Below, piece after piece: positions 32,254-44,661 of a stretch of 64,000 nucleotides of DNA; the stretch's first letter is position 1; each line of letters begins with the position of its first letter. Location of the stretch: contig JALGPY010000001.1 in NCBI GenBank assembly GCA_023055425.1, positions 113,379,057 to 113,443,056 on the forward strand. Reading direction: 5' to 3'. The notes beneath the pieces were generated by a model. It saw nothing but the letters and a program-made list of their open reading frames with translations. It had not been told where the DNA came from and did not search any database. The DNA is from Linanthus parryae (taxonomy: Eukaryota; Streptophyta; Magnoliopsida; Ericales; Polemoniaceae). Made by a program: the position numbers and the translations under genes.

Positions 32254-32313
32254 CTCTTGGGAGCCTCCGTGTTGGCCGCGGAAGAGGAAGATTATTGTAT
32301 AGTGTGTTGGGAT
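32254..32313 (+). pseudogene. RING-H2 pseudogene, 5' piece
   Basis: The readable end of this piece encodes EEEDYCIVCWD, equivalent to residues 161-169 of the intact gene at 24426, including the first Cys pair of the RING. It stops exactly at GGGAT (32309-32313), the target duplication of the LTR element that begins at 32314. The rest of the finger resumes at 57993. No good N-terminal frame is visible upstream, so the gene was probably decaying before or since the insertion. Confidence 0.8.
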
Positions 32314-32968
32314 TGTTGGGTCCAAGCCCAATAACTGATAGCCACTAGCTTGGAATAGTTTCCATGTTTTTGGGGCGGTCATGAGCTGAACTTTGACTCA
32401 GCAGGTAGTGTGGTTGCTTCGGCAACAAGAAGGAAAAGTTTCCTTGTTGCTAAGATTCCACCGCCACCTATTACCATCTATATATATTGGCATGTGCTAT
32501 GCCTTTGATATGTAGCTCTCAATTTTGTCACTTGCGTCAGTGTGTTTCTAGCAAACACAAATCAGAGCGTGAGTGGGTCTTCGGCACAAGAAGACAAAGC
32601 AATATTTCCTCGCGTTCGTCAACGCGAGACGGAGAGAAGATTATCGCGACGTGATCATTCGCGACGACGATGATTTCAGGAGCTAATTCCGGGTAATTCG
32701 TTAGCAATTAGTTTGCGTAGTTTCCGTCTAGCGGCGAGGTATTGTTTTATCCGTTTATTAGTTTCTAGTTTGTTTACCCACGTTGTAGAGGATTTGTCTA
32801 CCCATTGTAATTGTTCTAGTGGAACTTTTGTGGGTCGTTTTTCCCTCTCGATTAGAGAGTTTTTCCCATGTTTAATTATTGTGTCCTACATCTTTTACTT
32901 TCCGCACTTGTTCGTGTTGGCGTAGTTTGCGCGTTCTAGTCCGTCTGATTTAGCCCCGTGACCCAACA
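32314..32968 (+). repeat. 5' LTR of the Tork-like copia
   Basis: It runs from TGTTGGGTCC to GTGACCCAACA with 9-bp inverted termini. A TATA-like TATATATATTGG occurs near 32480. The same sequence is found in two pieces at about 37086-37196 and 57495-57992. Confidence 0.95.
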
Positions 32969-32972
32969 AAAG

Positions 32973-32984
32973 TGGTATCAGAGC
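32973..32984 (+). other. Primer binding site (tRNA-iMet type)
   Basis: TGGTATCAGAGC begins four bases after the 5' LTR end. Confidence 0.92.
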
Positions 32985-32992
32985 AAGGTTCA

Positions 32993-33850
32993 ATGGGGGA
33001 GTCAACGGGTTCCATGATCAACTTGACAGCTAGCAACTACTTGATATGGAAGCCTAGGATGCAAGACTTGCTATATTGCAAGGATTTGATGGACCCAATT
33101 CTTGCGAAAGGGGTCAAGCCAGCCGAAGTTAAAGAAGATGAGTGGACCAAGATGAATATGAAGACGATTGGTCATATCCTCCAGTGGATTGACAATTCGG
33201 TGTTCCACCATGTTGCTCAAGAGACGGATGCCTACCAGCTATGGATAAAGTTGGAGGGCATGTATGAGAGGAAGACTGCCAGGAACAAAGCGTTACTGTT
33301 GAGATCGCTCGTGAACTTGAAGTACAGAGACGGTCAACAAGTTGCTGAGCACTTGAGTGAGTTTCAGAGTCTCATAAACCAATTGGCTACCGTCAAGCTC
33401 AATTGGGATGATAAGACACAAGCCTTGTTGCTTCTTAGCTCCCTACCAACCTCGTGGGAGACGTTGGTCGTGTCATTGAGCAATTCTGCCCCTGATGGAA
33501 AGCTGTCCATGAGTATGGTCAAGGACGCAATGTTCAATGAGGAGGCAAGGAGGAAGGATATGGGCTCCTGACAGCGCGCATGCTCTTGCCACGGAGAATA
33601 AAGACAAGAACAAGGATCGAGGGAGAAGCCAAACAAGGAACAAGAACAGAGGTCGCAGCAAGTCCAGGAATAGAGGTTCTCAGCCTCAAGATCCAAGGTC
33701 AAGTGCTACAGCTGTGGAAGGCAGGGTCACATGGCAAGATTGTGCCGATTCCCAAAGAATGATCAGAACCAATTACAATAGAAGGAACCAGAAGAATGAT
33801 AAGAGTGAGGATGATGATACAACTGCCACAATCTCACAGGTTGTGGTACT
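32993..33850 (+). pseudogene. copia gag with zinc knuckle, frameshifted
   Basis: The ATG at 32993 starts MGESTGSMINLTASNYLIWK, a Tnt1-type gag opening. The frame stops with TGA at 33569-33571. The basic Arg/Ser/Asn-rich segment then reads in a second frame. The zinc knuckle (C33704... KCYSCGRQGHMARLC, C-x2-C-x4-H-x4-C) is back in the first frame. Protease continues in the second frame. At least three indels are therefore needed to explain gag. Confidence 0.88.
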
Positions 33851-36800
33851 CTCTGTGGGAGAAGAAGAATGCCTTCACGTTGCAGCGAATCAGGAAACTG
33901 AGTGGGTTGTTGATACAGCCGCTTCATACCATGCAACTTCGAGACGAGATTTCTTCACTACATACAAAGCTGGAGACTTTGTCACTGTGAAGATGGGTAA
34001 TAAGAGTACCTCGAAGATCGCAGGGATTGGAGATATTCGCATCCAAACCAATGTTGGGTGCAAGATGGTGTTGAAAGATGTACGCCATATTCCTGATTTA
34101 CGACTGAACCTTCTCTCTGGTATTGCTCTAGATCGCCAAGGATATGATAACTACTTTGGTAGTGGTAAGTGGAAGCTGACCAAGGGAACAATGGTCGTGG
34201 CTAGAGGAGAAGCTTGCTGCACACTCTACAAGACTCATGTGAAGGTACTTGGTGATAGCCTGAATGTAGTTGAGGATGCAGCATCACCAAACTTGTGGCA
34301 CAAGAGGCTTGCTCACATGAGTGAGAAAGGATTGAAGATTCTGGCAAGGAAGTATCTAATTCCTTTTACCAAAGGTACACCACTGAATCCTTGTGATTAT
34401 TGTTTATTTGGAAAAAATCACAGGATTACGTTTAGTTCCTCTACTAAAAGAAAGTCGAAGATACTGGAGTTAGTGCACTCTGATGTGTGTGGTCCCATAG
34501 AGGTGGAGTCTATTGGCGGTCGCAGATATTTTGTGACCTTTATTGACGATGCTTCACGTAAGGTGTGGGTGTATTTCCTGAAGAATAAGGATGAACTATT
34601 TGAACACTTCAAGAAGTTCCATGCCATGGTTGAAAGAGAGACATGCAATCCTTTGAAGCGTCTACGAACAGACAATGGTGGTGAATATACTTCAAAGGAG
34701 TTCAAAGCCTATTGTGATGCCCACGATATTCGGCATGAGATGACGGTTCAAGGTACCCCACAACACAACGACGTCGCCGAGAGGATGAACCGGACTATTG
34801 TTGAGAGAGTCTGATGTATGCTCAGAATGGCAAAGCTGCCAAAGCCATTCTGGGGTGAAGCAGTTCGTACCGCCTGTTATGTGATTAACAGGTCTCCATC
34901 TGCTCCTTTGGGTTTTGAGATTCCAGATAAGGTATGGCACGGTAGAGACGTTTCCTACTCTCATCTGAAGATGTTTGGCTGCAAGGCGTTCGCGCATATA
35001 CCCAAGGAGAAACGACTTAAGCTTGATGACAAAGCCAATCCATGTGTTTTTGTGGGCTATGGAGATGCGGAGTTTGGCTACAGGTTATGGGATCCTGTTA
35101 ATAAGAAGCTAATAAGAAGCAGGGATGTGGTTTTCTATGAGAACCAGACTATTGAAGATATTGAGATGTCTTCAAAGTCAAAGGAAGTTGTCGTTCCCGA
35201 CCTCAGTCCAGATACCTCCCCTAGTGCTACGGGTGGAGAAGAGATTCTTGGAGATGTTCCAGAGATAGACATTCCAGAGATGGAAGATGACGATGAAGAT
35301 GATGATTCCGATGAAGAGGGTGTTGAGCAGGGGGAGCAGCCCCCTCAACCACTGAACGAAGGACCTCGGGTGAGAAGGTCAACTAGGAATCCGCAACCAT
35401 CTGTCAGGTACCCATCGTCTGAGTATATTTTAGTTACTGATGAGGGGGAGCCAGAAATTTTTCGGGAGGCGCAAACTCATAAAGATAAGTCCAGCTGGAT
35501 GAAGGCTATGCAAGAAGAGATGAGTTCCTTGCAGAAGAATGATACTTATGAGTTGGTAAAGCTACCGAAGGGAAGAAAAGTACTGAAGAACAAGTGGGTG
35601 TTGAAGCTCAAGAAGGATAATGATGGGAAGCTAGTGAATTACAAGGCGCGATTGGTGGTTAAAGGATTTGGCCAAAATAAAGGTATTGACTTTGATGAGA
35701 TCTTTTCTCCAGTTGTTAAGATGACCTCAATTCGAGTTGCCTTAGGGCTAGAAGCTAGTATGGACCTCGAGCTTGAACAACTTGATGTGAAGACTGCCTT
35801 TCTCCATGGTGACTTGGAGGAAGAGATCTACATGGAGCAGCCTAAAGGATTTGAAGTGAAAGGGAAGAAGAACATGGTTTGCAAACTGAAGAGGAGTCTA
35901 TATGGCCTTAAGCAAGCGCCAAGACAATGGTACAAGAAGTTCGACTCATTCATAATGAGTCATGGGTACAAGAGAACACAGGCAGACCAGTGTGTTTACA
36001 TAAGAAGATTCCTCGATGGTAATTTCATCATGTTATTGCTGTATGTCGATGACATGTTGGTTATCGGTAAGAGTTTGGAGATGATCGGCAAGCTGAAGAA
36101 GGAGTTATTCAAGTCTTTCGACATGAAAGACTTAGGTTCCGCTCAACAGATATTGGGCATGAAGATTGTTCGTGACAAGAAAGCAGGGAAGATTTGGTTG
36201 TCACAAGAGAAGTACGTTGAACGCGTGATCGACAAGTTCAACATGAAAGGTGCTAAGCCTACTAGCACTCCACTTGCCAGTCACTTCAAGTTGAGTAAGA
36301 GATCGTGTCCCTCTAGCGATGCAGCTAGAGATGGTATGGCAGCTATTCCCTACTCCTCTGCAGTAAGAAGTTTGATGTATGCTATGGTTTGCACCCGGCC
36401 AGGTATTGCTCATTCCGTTGGGGTAGTGAGCAGGTTTCTTTCTAACCCTGGGAGAGAACATTGGGAAGCAGTCAAGTGGATTCTGAGGTACTTGAAGGGG
36501 ACTTCCAATTGGTGCTTGTGCTTTGGTGGTACCAAACCAGTCTTGGAAGGGTTTACAGACGCCGATATGGCAGGTGACCTCGATAGTCGAAAGAGCACTT
36601 CCGGTTACTTATTTACTTTTGCAGGGGGAGCTGTTTCATGGCAGTCCAGACTGCAAAAATGTGTTGCTCTATCAACTACCGAGGCTGAGTACATTGCTGC
36701 AGCGGAAGCTGGCAAAGAGATGTTATGGTTGAAGCGATTTCTCCAGAAGCTGGGTTTGAAGCAAGGCGTGTATGTGGTTAATTGTGATAGTCAAAGCGCT

Positions 36801-37007
36801 TTGGACTTGAGAAAGAATTCCATGTACCATTCCCGCACGAAGAACATTGATGTTCGGTATCACTGGATACGCGAAGTGATAGAGAAGCAGTTGATGCAAC
36901 TCAAGAAAATTCACACTGATCAGAATCCGTCCGACATGCTGACGAAGGTGGTGACCAGGGACAAGTTCGAGTTCTGCAGACCCGGCGCTGGGATGGACTC
37001 CGAGTGA
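33850..37007 (+). pseudogene. copia pol: protease, integrase, reverse transcriptase, RNase H
   Basis: The frame is nearly complete. Protease has WVVDTAASYHAT at about 33905. GAG-pre-integrase has LWHKRLAHMSEKG. Integrase has HSDVCGPIEVES, RTDNGGEYTS and HNDVAERMNRT. A TGA at 34812-34814 replaces an Arg-type codon, and reading continues in frame. RT shows KNKWVLKLK, LDVKTAFLHGDL, YGLKQAPRQWY and the YVDDMLVIG motif (36042-36053). RNase H ends with SDMLTKVVTRDKFE. The stop is at 37005-37007. Only the single stop interrupts 1050 codons, so pol decay is slight compared with gag. Confidence 0.92.
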
Positions 37008-37042
37008 GGAGTCGTTGTGACTTTCCGTCCTCTAGTTGGGCT

Positions 37043-37055
37043 TGGAGGGGGAGAT
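37043..37055 (+). other. Polypurine tract of the Tork-like copia
   Basis: TGGAGGGGGAGAT just upstream of the 3' LTR would prime plus-strand DNA synthesis. Confidence 0.8.
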
Positions 37056-37196
37056 TTATAGCCCAGGACAAATGGTAATACACACACTAGCTTGGAATAG
37101 TTTCCATGTTTTTGGGGCGGTCATGAGCTCAACTTTGACTCAGCAGGTAGTGTGGTTGCTTCGGCAACAAGAAGAAAAAGTTTCCTTGTTGCTAAG
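37056..37196 (+). repeat. 3' LTR of the Tork-like copia, left piece
   Basis: From ACTAGCTTGG (about 37086) to CTAAG (37192-37196) the sequence matches the 5' LTR. The first ~30 bp (TATAGCCCAGGACAAATGG...) do not match the 5' LTR start. The piece ends where the Sirevirus inserts. Confidence 0.85.
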
Positions 37197-38680
37197 TGAA
37201 AGTTTGTAATGTAGATTAAATATAGGACAAAAATACTCTAGAAGGGGGGTGGGGGTTGAATAGAGTATGGAAACTTTTTGCTAAAACGCAAGATTTAACT
37301 AAGTGAATAAGTAAAAGACTCAAATCTCAAGGCCTTGAGATTTTGCAAGACTAGTCAGAAACTTTCTAAGACAGACAGAAAGCTCCAAGGCCTTGAACTA
37401 TCACCAGTTCTAAACAGTTTATGAACCCTAGTTTGATTTGAGTTGCTTGCAGAAGTAAATAGCAAAAGTAAAGAACACAAGGCAATTTACAGAGTTCAGT
37501 CCCAATGGACCTAATCTCTGCCTGAGGGATCTAATCCACCAGGATTGGGCAAACACTTCTTATTACTCACACAGAAACAGCCATAGATCTTCAAGCCTAA
37601 GTGAACTCCCTTACACCTATACAACTTGTGGTTCCAAACCTAATCTAGTATCAGCTACTAACCGTTGAGCTAACAAGAACCTCTTGTTGTTCACTTGAAC
37701 AACCAACCACTAGGTTTTGTGAGGTTTGACATATACAGAATATAAGCAGATTAAAGTACAATAGAAGAACACAGTAAAAGAATAAGCTGTGAAAGCCTGG
37801 ATGTGTTCTTCAGGAAAACTGGAATGATTGATCTTCTGAAAGCAGTGATTGAAGCCTGAAGTTGTGAGGGATTGATTGTCCGATCTTCCACGAATGTATC
37901 ACACCTCTTTCTTAGTTCTCTGTAAGCTTCTATATATTTCAAAATTTCAAACCAGTCTTTTATCCACTCTCTGCAACTGAATGAGAGATTTTAGGATCTG
38001 TGCTCCTGGAAATCCTCATTGTTTTCTAACTTAATATCAAAACAGCTCTGAGTAGATATCCGTTGGAGTTTGTTGTGATTACATTGCACATTTGTAAAAC
38101 CTGCAACAACATTAAACACAGCAACAAACAAAATCCAAATATATAACAGCACTAAGTCTGTTTGGATTTCCAGTTTCTGAATAAAAACTGGATCAAAGAA
38201 ATAAAACAATAACCTGATTACCACCTGAACATATAACTTATAATAAACCAGTTTAAGACTTGTAAAATTCATTAAACAATAATAATAACAAACATCAAAT
38301 TATGCGAGAGAGAATCAAGTTAATTCTGTAAAACTGTCAGCAGCTTAAGGCACATCTCAAGGCTGTGGAGCTCTTAACATTCTCATTGTTTTCCAACATT
38401 AATACCAGGAACCTTTGATTCACTCTGATTATGATATCTGCAATTGTGTTAGATATATAAAGAATATATAACAAGGATATTTTCAAAAAATCTCTGATCT
38501 TAAACATCAGATAGAACACCTGCATCACAAGATTATCAGATCACATTAAATTAAAACACAACCGTCAAAGCTTTGAAGCTCTGATTAGTATCTCAAGGCC
38601 TTGGAGCCTTAGAAATACTTTGTCTTTCATCACTCTAAATAGTTACTTCTCAAAACACACTTAGAAGTCTTGAGTCAACA
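37197..38680 (-). repeat. 3' LTR of the Sirevirus
   Basis: A 1484-bp copy matching 56008-57489. The polypurine tract (CAAGGGGGAGAT on the - strand, 38681-38692) abuts it. It contains the palindrome TCTCAAGGCCTTGAGA at 37325-37340. Confidence 0.94.
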
Positions 38681-38692
38681 ATCTCCCCCTTG

Positions 38693-39172
<480 letters not shown>

Positions 39173-40960
39173 TCACTTCTTCTTTGATGCTTTGCCTTTC
39201 TCTGAGCCTTCTCCAACGTCTTCATCACTTTCAGCTTCATCTGCACGCTGATTCTCTTCTTGTTCAGCATCCACCTCAGTAACAACTTCCTCAATGATTT
39301 CATCCACTTTCTTGTTCTTGACTTGCACTGAATCACCCTCTGTAGCTGCATCAACACCCGTGTCTTCTCCAGCTTCCTCATCATCAGTTTGCTCATATAG
39401 ATCCTTTGAAGTGAGCACAACTGGAATAGGCTTCTTCTTCTTCTTCTTCTTCTTCTTCAAGAATTCTCCTAGCCTCTCATATAAATCAACACTAGTGTCA
39501 TGACTAGTAGCAGAAGGGATCTTCTCCAAATTCAACCCCTTGATGATAATATCCAGCTTGCCATTCATCACACCCATCAAGGCTTTGAACTGATTAAACT
39601 CAGAAGATAAATCAAACAGCCTATGTCTAAGATCTTAAATCTCAACCTTCTGTTCTTCAAACTTATCAACCAATTGAAAATAATCTTCATTATCTTGTCT
39701 CCTTGATGTTGTAGCCACCTTAGGTTTGATGAAATTTTTCTCCTCAAGCTCAGCTTTGGACAACTCTGAATAGAACTTCCAATGTCCCTTTCATGTCTGA
39801 ACCACACCAATTCTCTGTAAAGCAGTCTCATCAATTAAACCAAAACCACCAGTTATCTTCTCCTCTCCTTTCACAGGTACCTCAAAATGCTCAAAGAAAA
39901 GAGGTAATAGGTTGGCATATGGAAGACGATGGTTTCTGGTTCTGGTAGCACAGTAGATCATATGCTCCATGATCACTGTTGGCAAGTCAATCTCAAACCC
40001 TTGACATATCAAGTACATCAGGATAAGAACCTTATCAGTAACCAACTCTCTTGAGTTTTCTCTAGGAACAACACTTCTCATCAGAATTGTAAATAGAATT
40101 TTAGCTTCACAGTTGAGCACAGAGTGTGTCAACTGTTTGGGACCAGTGGGAACATCATCAATGAAGAACATGGCTTTGGATTTGTCTAAACATTCCTTCC
40201 TATCAGGATGATCAGCAACATTATACTTCCTAGGAATGCCCAAGACCTTGGCAAAAGCTCTATGGTCTAGCCTTAAATTTATCCCAGCTACCTTAGAGGT
40301 TAACACCATTTTATCTTCCCATTCTTAAACCAAATTCAGATAAAATAACCTAGTTAACCTAGGATAAGCTTTAGAACTAGGATTTAAAACCTTCCAAACT
40401 GCAGATTCCCTTAACTTCCTCATACTGTCAATATCCAATTTGTCTAGTAATTCTTCAGAAACCAAACTACATAAAGCAACCTTAGATGATGCATACCCTT
40501 GCATCCAAACTGACCTAACTTCTGAACTAACAAACCAATCAGAAGGAAGTACATTTTTACCTTGATAACCCTTTTTGGTTGCAGCAGCAACCTGCTTAAC
40601 CCTTGATTTCTTCTCAGCAGGTTTCTCCTTCTCTGGTTCTTCTTTAGCAGACTTCTTCTTGCCTTCCTTAGAAGATTTCCTTTTTTCTTCTTCAACAGGC
40701 TTTTTCTTCTCTCCCCCTTTCTTCTTATCTGACCTAGGATCATCACCCTGTACCTCTGTCTCTTTTTGTGGATCAACACTTGAACCTTCATCTCCTTTCT
40801 CTGTTCTGATCTTCTTTGCAGGAGGTGAGTCTTCATGCAAACTCTGTGTATTTTCTGAATCCGAATAAGAAATTACAATCTTCTCCTTCTTGTTTGCCCA
40901 CTTCTTAGATCTAGCAGAAGGCTTACCCTGTGGTTGAATCCTCGCTGATTTGCGCTCCAT
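39173..40960 (-). pseudogene. Sirevirus env-like ORF (putative plant transposon protein domain)
   Basis: From the ATG at 40960 one reading frame of 596 codons runs to the final stop, broken by three in-frame stops: TAA (40327-40325), TGA (39793-39791) and TAA (39637-39635). No indel is needed. The N-terminus is highly charged (Lys/Glu-rich, residues ~1-130). The middle has DWFVSSEV, then the SKVAGINLRLDHRAFAKVLGI block, which resembles the domain annotated as putative plant transposon protein. The C-terminus has a Lys run and acidic repeats and is probably coiled or disordered. The function of env-like genes in Sireviruses is unknown; no clear signal peptide or membrane span is seen here. Confidence 0.75.
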
Positions 40961-41406
40961 TGTGGGATTAGGGTTTTTGAGAGAAGAATGAGATTGAGAG
41001 AGATAGAGAGAGAGCAGAGAGACGTAAAGAATTGAGAGAGAATGAAGAAAGAAAAAACCTGACTTTCAGCTTAAGTAGGTTGAGAGAATGAGTTTAAAAA
41101 GGACTCTACTGAAATCAACATGCAAAACGTATCTAGAAGATATTTTTGGATATTTTAGAAAATTCTCTGAGTAATTCAAATATTATAAAATTATCTAAAA
41201 AGATAACATATAATATTTGGTGATCCCTTTTTTTTTAAAAAAAACACAGATGTTTCAAGACCTTGGAGAACAATCTCAAGGCCTTGAGATTTTCAGCAGT
41301 TTTAGAAATTTCAAAGCTTTGAACTATACTTTCAAGGCTTTGGAAAGTATAATCTCAAGGCTTTGAGATTTCAATACATAAACACAAGTAGGTACTAATA
41401 CTCCCC

Positions 41407-41804
41407 CTAAACCAGTGCATCCTTGTTTAGCATACCCAGTTCAAGCCTTAGCGAAAAAAGCCTATCATCTGGCAGTGGTTTAGTGAAAATATCAGCAATC
41501 TGCATAGAAGTAGAAATAAAAGATAGAACAACATCACCTTTTTCTACATGATCTCTAAGAAAATGATGCCTTACATCTATATGCTTGGTTCTTGAGTGCT
41601 GTACTGGATTCTTAGGGATTGAGATGGCACTTGTGTTGTCACAATTAATGGGCACATTTCTAAAGTTATAGCTAAGATCTCTAAGCTGTTGAGCAATCCA
41701 CAACACTTTTGAACAGCAAGCTCCAGTTGCAATATACTCAGCTTCTGCAGTTAATAATGCTACAGAGTTCTGCTTCTTGGAATGCCAACTAATTAGTGAA
41801 GAAC
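41407..41804 (-). pseudogene. Sirevirus RNase H, C-terminal piece
   Basis: The frame enters from the Athila-like insertion and reads SLISWHSKKQNSVAL, LTAEAEYIATGA, NCDNTSAISI, HSRTKHIDVRHHF and ADIFTKPL to its stop at 41407. The N-terminal half of the domain lies at 51592-51952. AGAAC (41800-41804) is one copy of the target duplication. Confidence 0.9.
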
Positions 41805-43929
41805 TGATGCGCAATTTAGCGTGCTATTCGCAAGTATACGAATCAAGTAATATAGAGAGTATTTTCGACTCGGATTATCGATCCCACAGGGACTTTGCAG
41901 GTTTTTCTAGTAATCAGTTTTAACGAACAGAGTGTAAAAAGGAGGAATATTTTGAGAGTTTGTAACTACGAACTAAGTACTGAACGTAAATAACTGAAAC
42001 GTAAATATTTTTGTGAAAGTTTTCTGAATAATCTTAAGGTTGTAAAACTAGGGTTTGAAATACTAGGTCCCGGGATCCCCAAGGGTTTCTTCAGATTTTT
42101 CGTTCTTTGTTTGACATGAAAACACACAGCAGTCTCGTTATCCGTGCCACGTACCAATTGTGCAGTATCTTTTCTTTTCCTGCACGTTATCACAATCCTG
42201 CAGACTGTCGGATTCCTGTTAAGCTGCCTAAATCTGCAGTCTCGTTCTAAGGCTGCTAGGGTTTCTAACCTGTCCTGATGGCCCGGGTCAGATTCTCTAA
42301 CAGTTGGTCTCAACGATTTCAGGCTAGTCCTAACTCCCCTTCGCTAGTCGGCCCATCGGGGTAAGGTGCTAAATTATGTCTTCTCTTCCTAACCCTAACC
42401 GGACGTTTTCACCTACCGGCTCGGGTCTGTAGCAGTTCTGGTTCGCGACTCCGATCATGCATAAACAGTAAAATTCAAAGACAGAATAACTGATAAAGCT
42501 GCTGATATTAAGATAGTACGATCATGAATTCATAGTCAAAACGTAGAACGAATCTCTAAAACGAAACCCTAGGTTCACCGAGAACCTAGGTAAAAGTTTA
42601 GCTACTGAAATTCATAACGTAGATAACACAGTTTTTGAATAAGAGAGAAGAAGAGCAAACGGGTGTCTTGAATCTGGATTCACGTTTCCGTGCTCTCCCG
42701 GGATGCTCGGTCTTCTCCTTCGGTTGTGCTGTCTTGTGTTGTGTCTTCGTGATGTCCTCAAAACGAGTCTGGACGAGTCTTTAAATAGTGCTGTTTCCCG
42801 AAAACGCTTGTGCTCGAAATTACGGAATCTGCCATCGGTCCACCGTCTTTGACCAAAAGTCAAAACTGGCTGCGTATATACGCAGGGGTTGCGTATATAC
42901 GCAACCAGGGCCCAACCAACAACCTCCACCACCCTCACTGCCTGCGTATATACGCAGGGCCTGCGTATATACGCAGGCCGTGGGGGCTAGGTGGGGCCCA
43001 CTTGGTCCTTTGGTGGGCCAGGTCTGGTCCCCTGGGTCCCACTCTTCTGCTCGAAATCTCCGGTTTTCCTTCCTCGGTGTCTTCCTGCTTTCCCGTGCCC
43101 CCGTCTTGCGTTTTGACCCGAAACTTGTCAAAATTACCAAAATACCCCTGGGTCAAAACCGCTCTGAATTCTGTCCAATATTGGCTCTGGCCATAGGAAA
43201 ACTGCTGACTGAATTTGGGAGACAAAATCTGAACTTGACTCCAGAAACCCGGGCCCGGTGCCAAAATGACCAAAATACCCCTAGGCCAAAACTGTCCCGG
43301 AAATCGTCACGAACATGAAATAGTTGCTCCTGACTCCGGGCACCGGGACCCGAGACCCCTTACTCGGGCGTGGCCTGACTGGGACCCACACGTGACGGGA
43401 GTCGGTTTTTCGGCCCGACTCCGTTTCAGCATTATAACCTGTTTTCGGAAAGCCCTTGATGTCTCCGTTCTTTTGCCCCCGGTTTCACTTCAAAATTCCA
43501 AGTCAAACTCAAGATATTGTCAACCGAGCGCGTCCCGGCGATTCTCGGTTTTGGCGTTTTCAGCTTCCTCGGTCGGTTTTCACTGCTCGTTTTTCCTCCA
43601 GTCTTTCTGTTTTCCATTCCACTCTCCCTTGTACCAGTCTCGGTCGAATCCTGTCCCGAGCATTTTCTGCACGTTTCCCGAGGCGATCCCGGTTCTGTCT
43701 CGGCACGCATCCCAATGCACTTTCCGAACCTGTTCCTGAAAAAACATGAAAAAAACCCGCGGTCATATCTAATAAAAGTACAAAACATGCAGAAATTCAC
43801 GAAGAGCAAATAAACGTCTCGTTCCTAAAACCGAGGCTTTCCGAGGGTGAATTCTGGCTAAAACACGGCTTTCCAACACAAAGACACGTCTTTTCAGGCT
43901 ATAAAATAACCCCTATTTGGGCGTTATCA
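41805..43929 (-). repeat. 3' LTR of the Athila-like element
   Basis: It matches 49465-51586 almost throughout. It holds four GCGTATATACGC palindromes (42872-42974) and, ~90 bp further in the transcription direction, a TATTTAAA box (about 42779-42787). Long open frames on both strands here are by-products of GC-rich LTR sequence. A polypurine-type run (GTGTGGGGGTATT, - strand) abuts it at 43930-43942. Confidence 0.94.
42870..42979. repeat. Cluster of four GCGTATATACGC palindromes (3' LTR)
   Basis: Cores lie at 42872-42883, 42891-42902, 42944-42955 and 42963-42974. Flanking bases extend the perfect palindromes to 16, 20, 18 and 22 bp respectively. The flanks differ between copies but stay self-complementary. 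Confidence 0.95.
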
Positions 43930-43942
43930 AATACCCCCACAC

Positions 43943-44619
43943 TAAACTTTGCTCGTCCCGAGCAAACTCCAGCAATATACTATCAATGCATACTATCCCG
44001 AATCAATCCAGAGCGGTGTAACTGCACTTATTTAAAAACAGTATTAATATTATAAAAACAGTTTATATATATATATATATATATTATTTTTTTTTTGGTG
44101 AGACTGGGCAATCTCTTCAACTCAAACTGAACATCATCAAGTTCTCATATTCCCCTAAATTTCAGAAACTGCGGTGATCGGAAGAACTCGCGGCCAGCCT
44201 AGGTTAGGAACAAGCACGAACACCACTTACTTCCGCTTTTGCACGCAAACCGAACGTATCCCTAGCGCACACCTTCCGTGCTTTTACTCCGGGGGTAATG
44301 TAAATCTGCCGGCTTTGGGACGGTAGGATAAGTCATTTAGAAGCGATGTCCTAAACGTCACAGCACACTCACACATACCCCAATCTCACACTCCCTCACC
44401 AAGATGACGGAAACTGACCCAAATCACCTAAGATTCTAGACACTCAATTTCCCCAATCCCGTTGTAACTGCCGTTCTCGCGGCCACAACTGTGAACGAAT
44501 GTGAAACTGTGATAAAAATAGCCGGCCTGGCGTTTTGAAATAAAATCAATCAAGCACCCTGAATTTTCTGCCTTTGATACTTTTTTTCTTCGTTTTTTTT
44601 CGTTTTCGTTTTCGTTTCC

Positions 44620-44661
<42 letters not shown>

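Noticed and set aside
42600..43820. Several overlapping open frames of about 70-180 codons on both strands, repeated at 50270-51470
   Set aside because: They lie in the two Athila-like LTRs, occur in all frames because the sequence is GC-rich, and the shared AYIRR/VYTQ words are translations of the GCGTATATACGC palindrome. No protein family was recognised.
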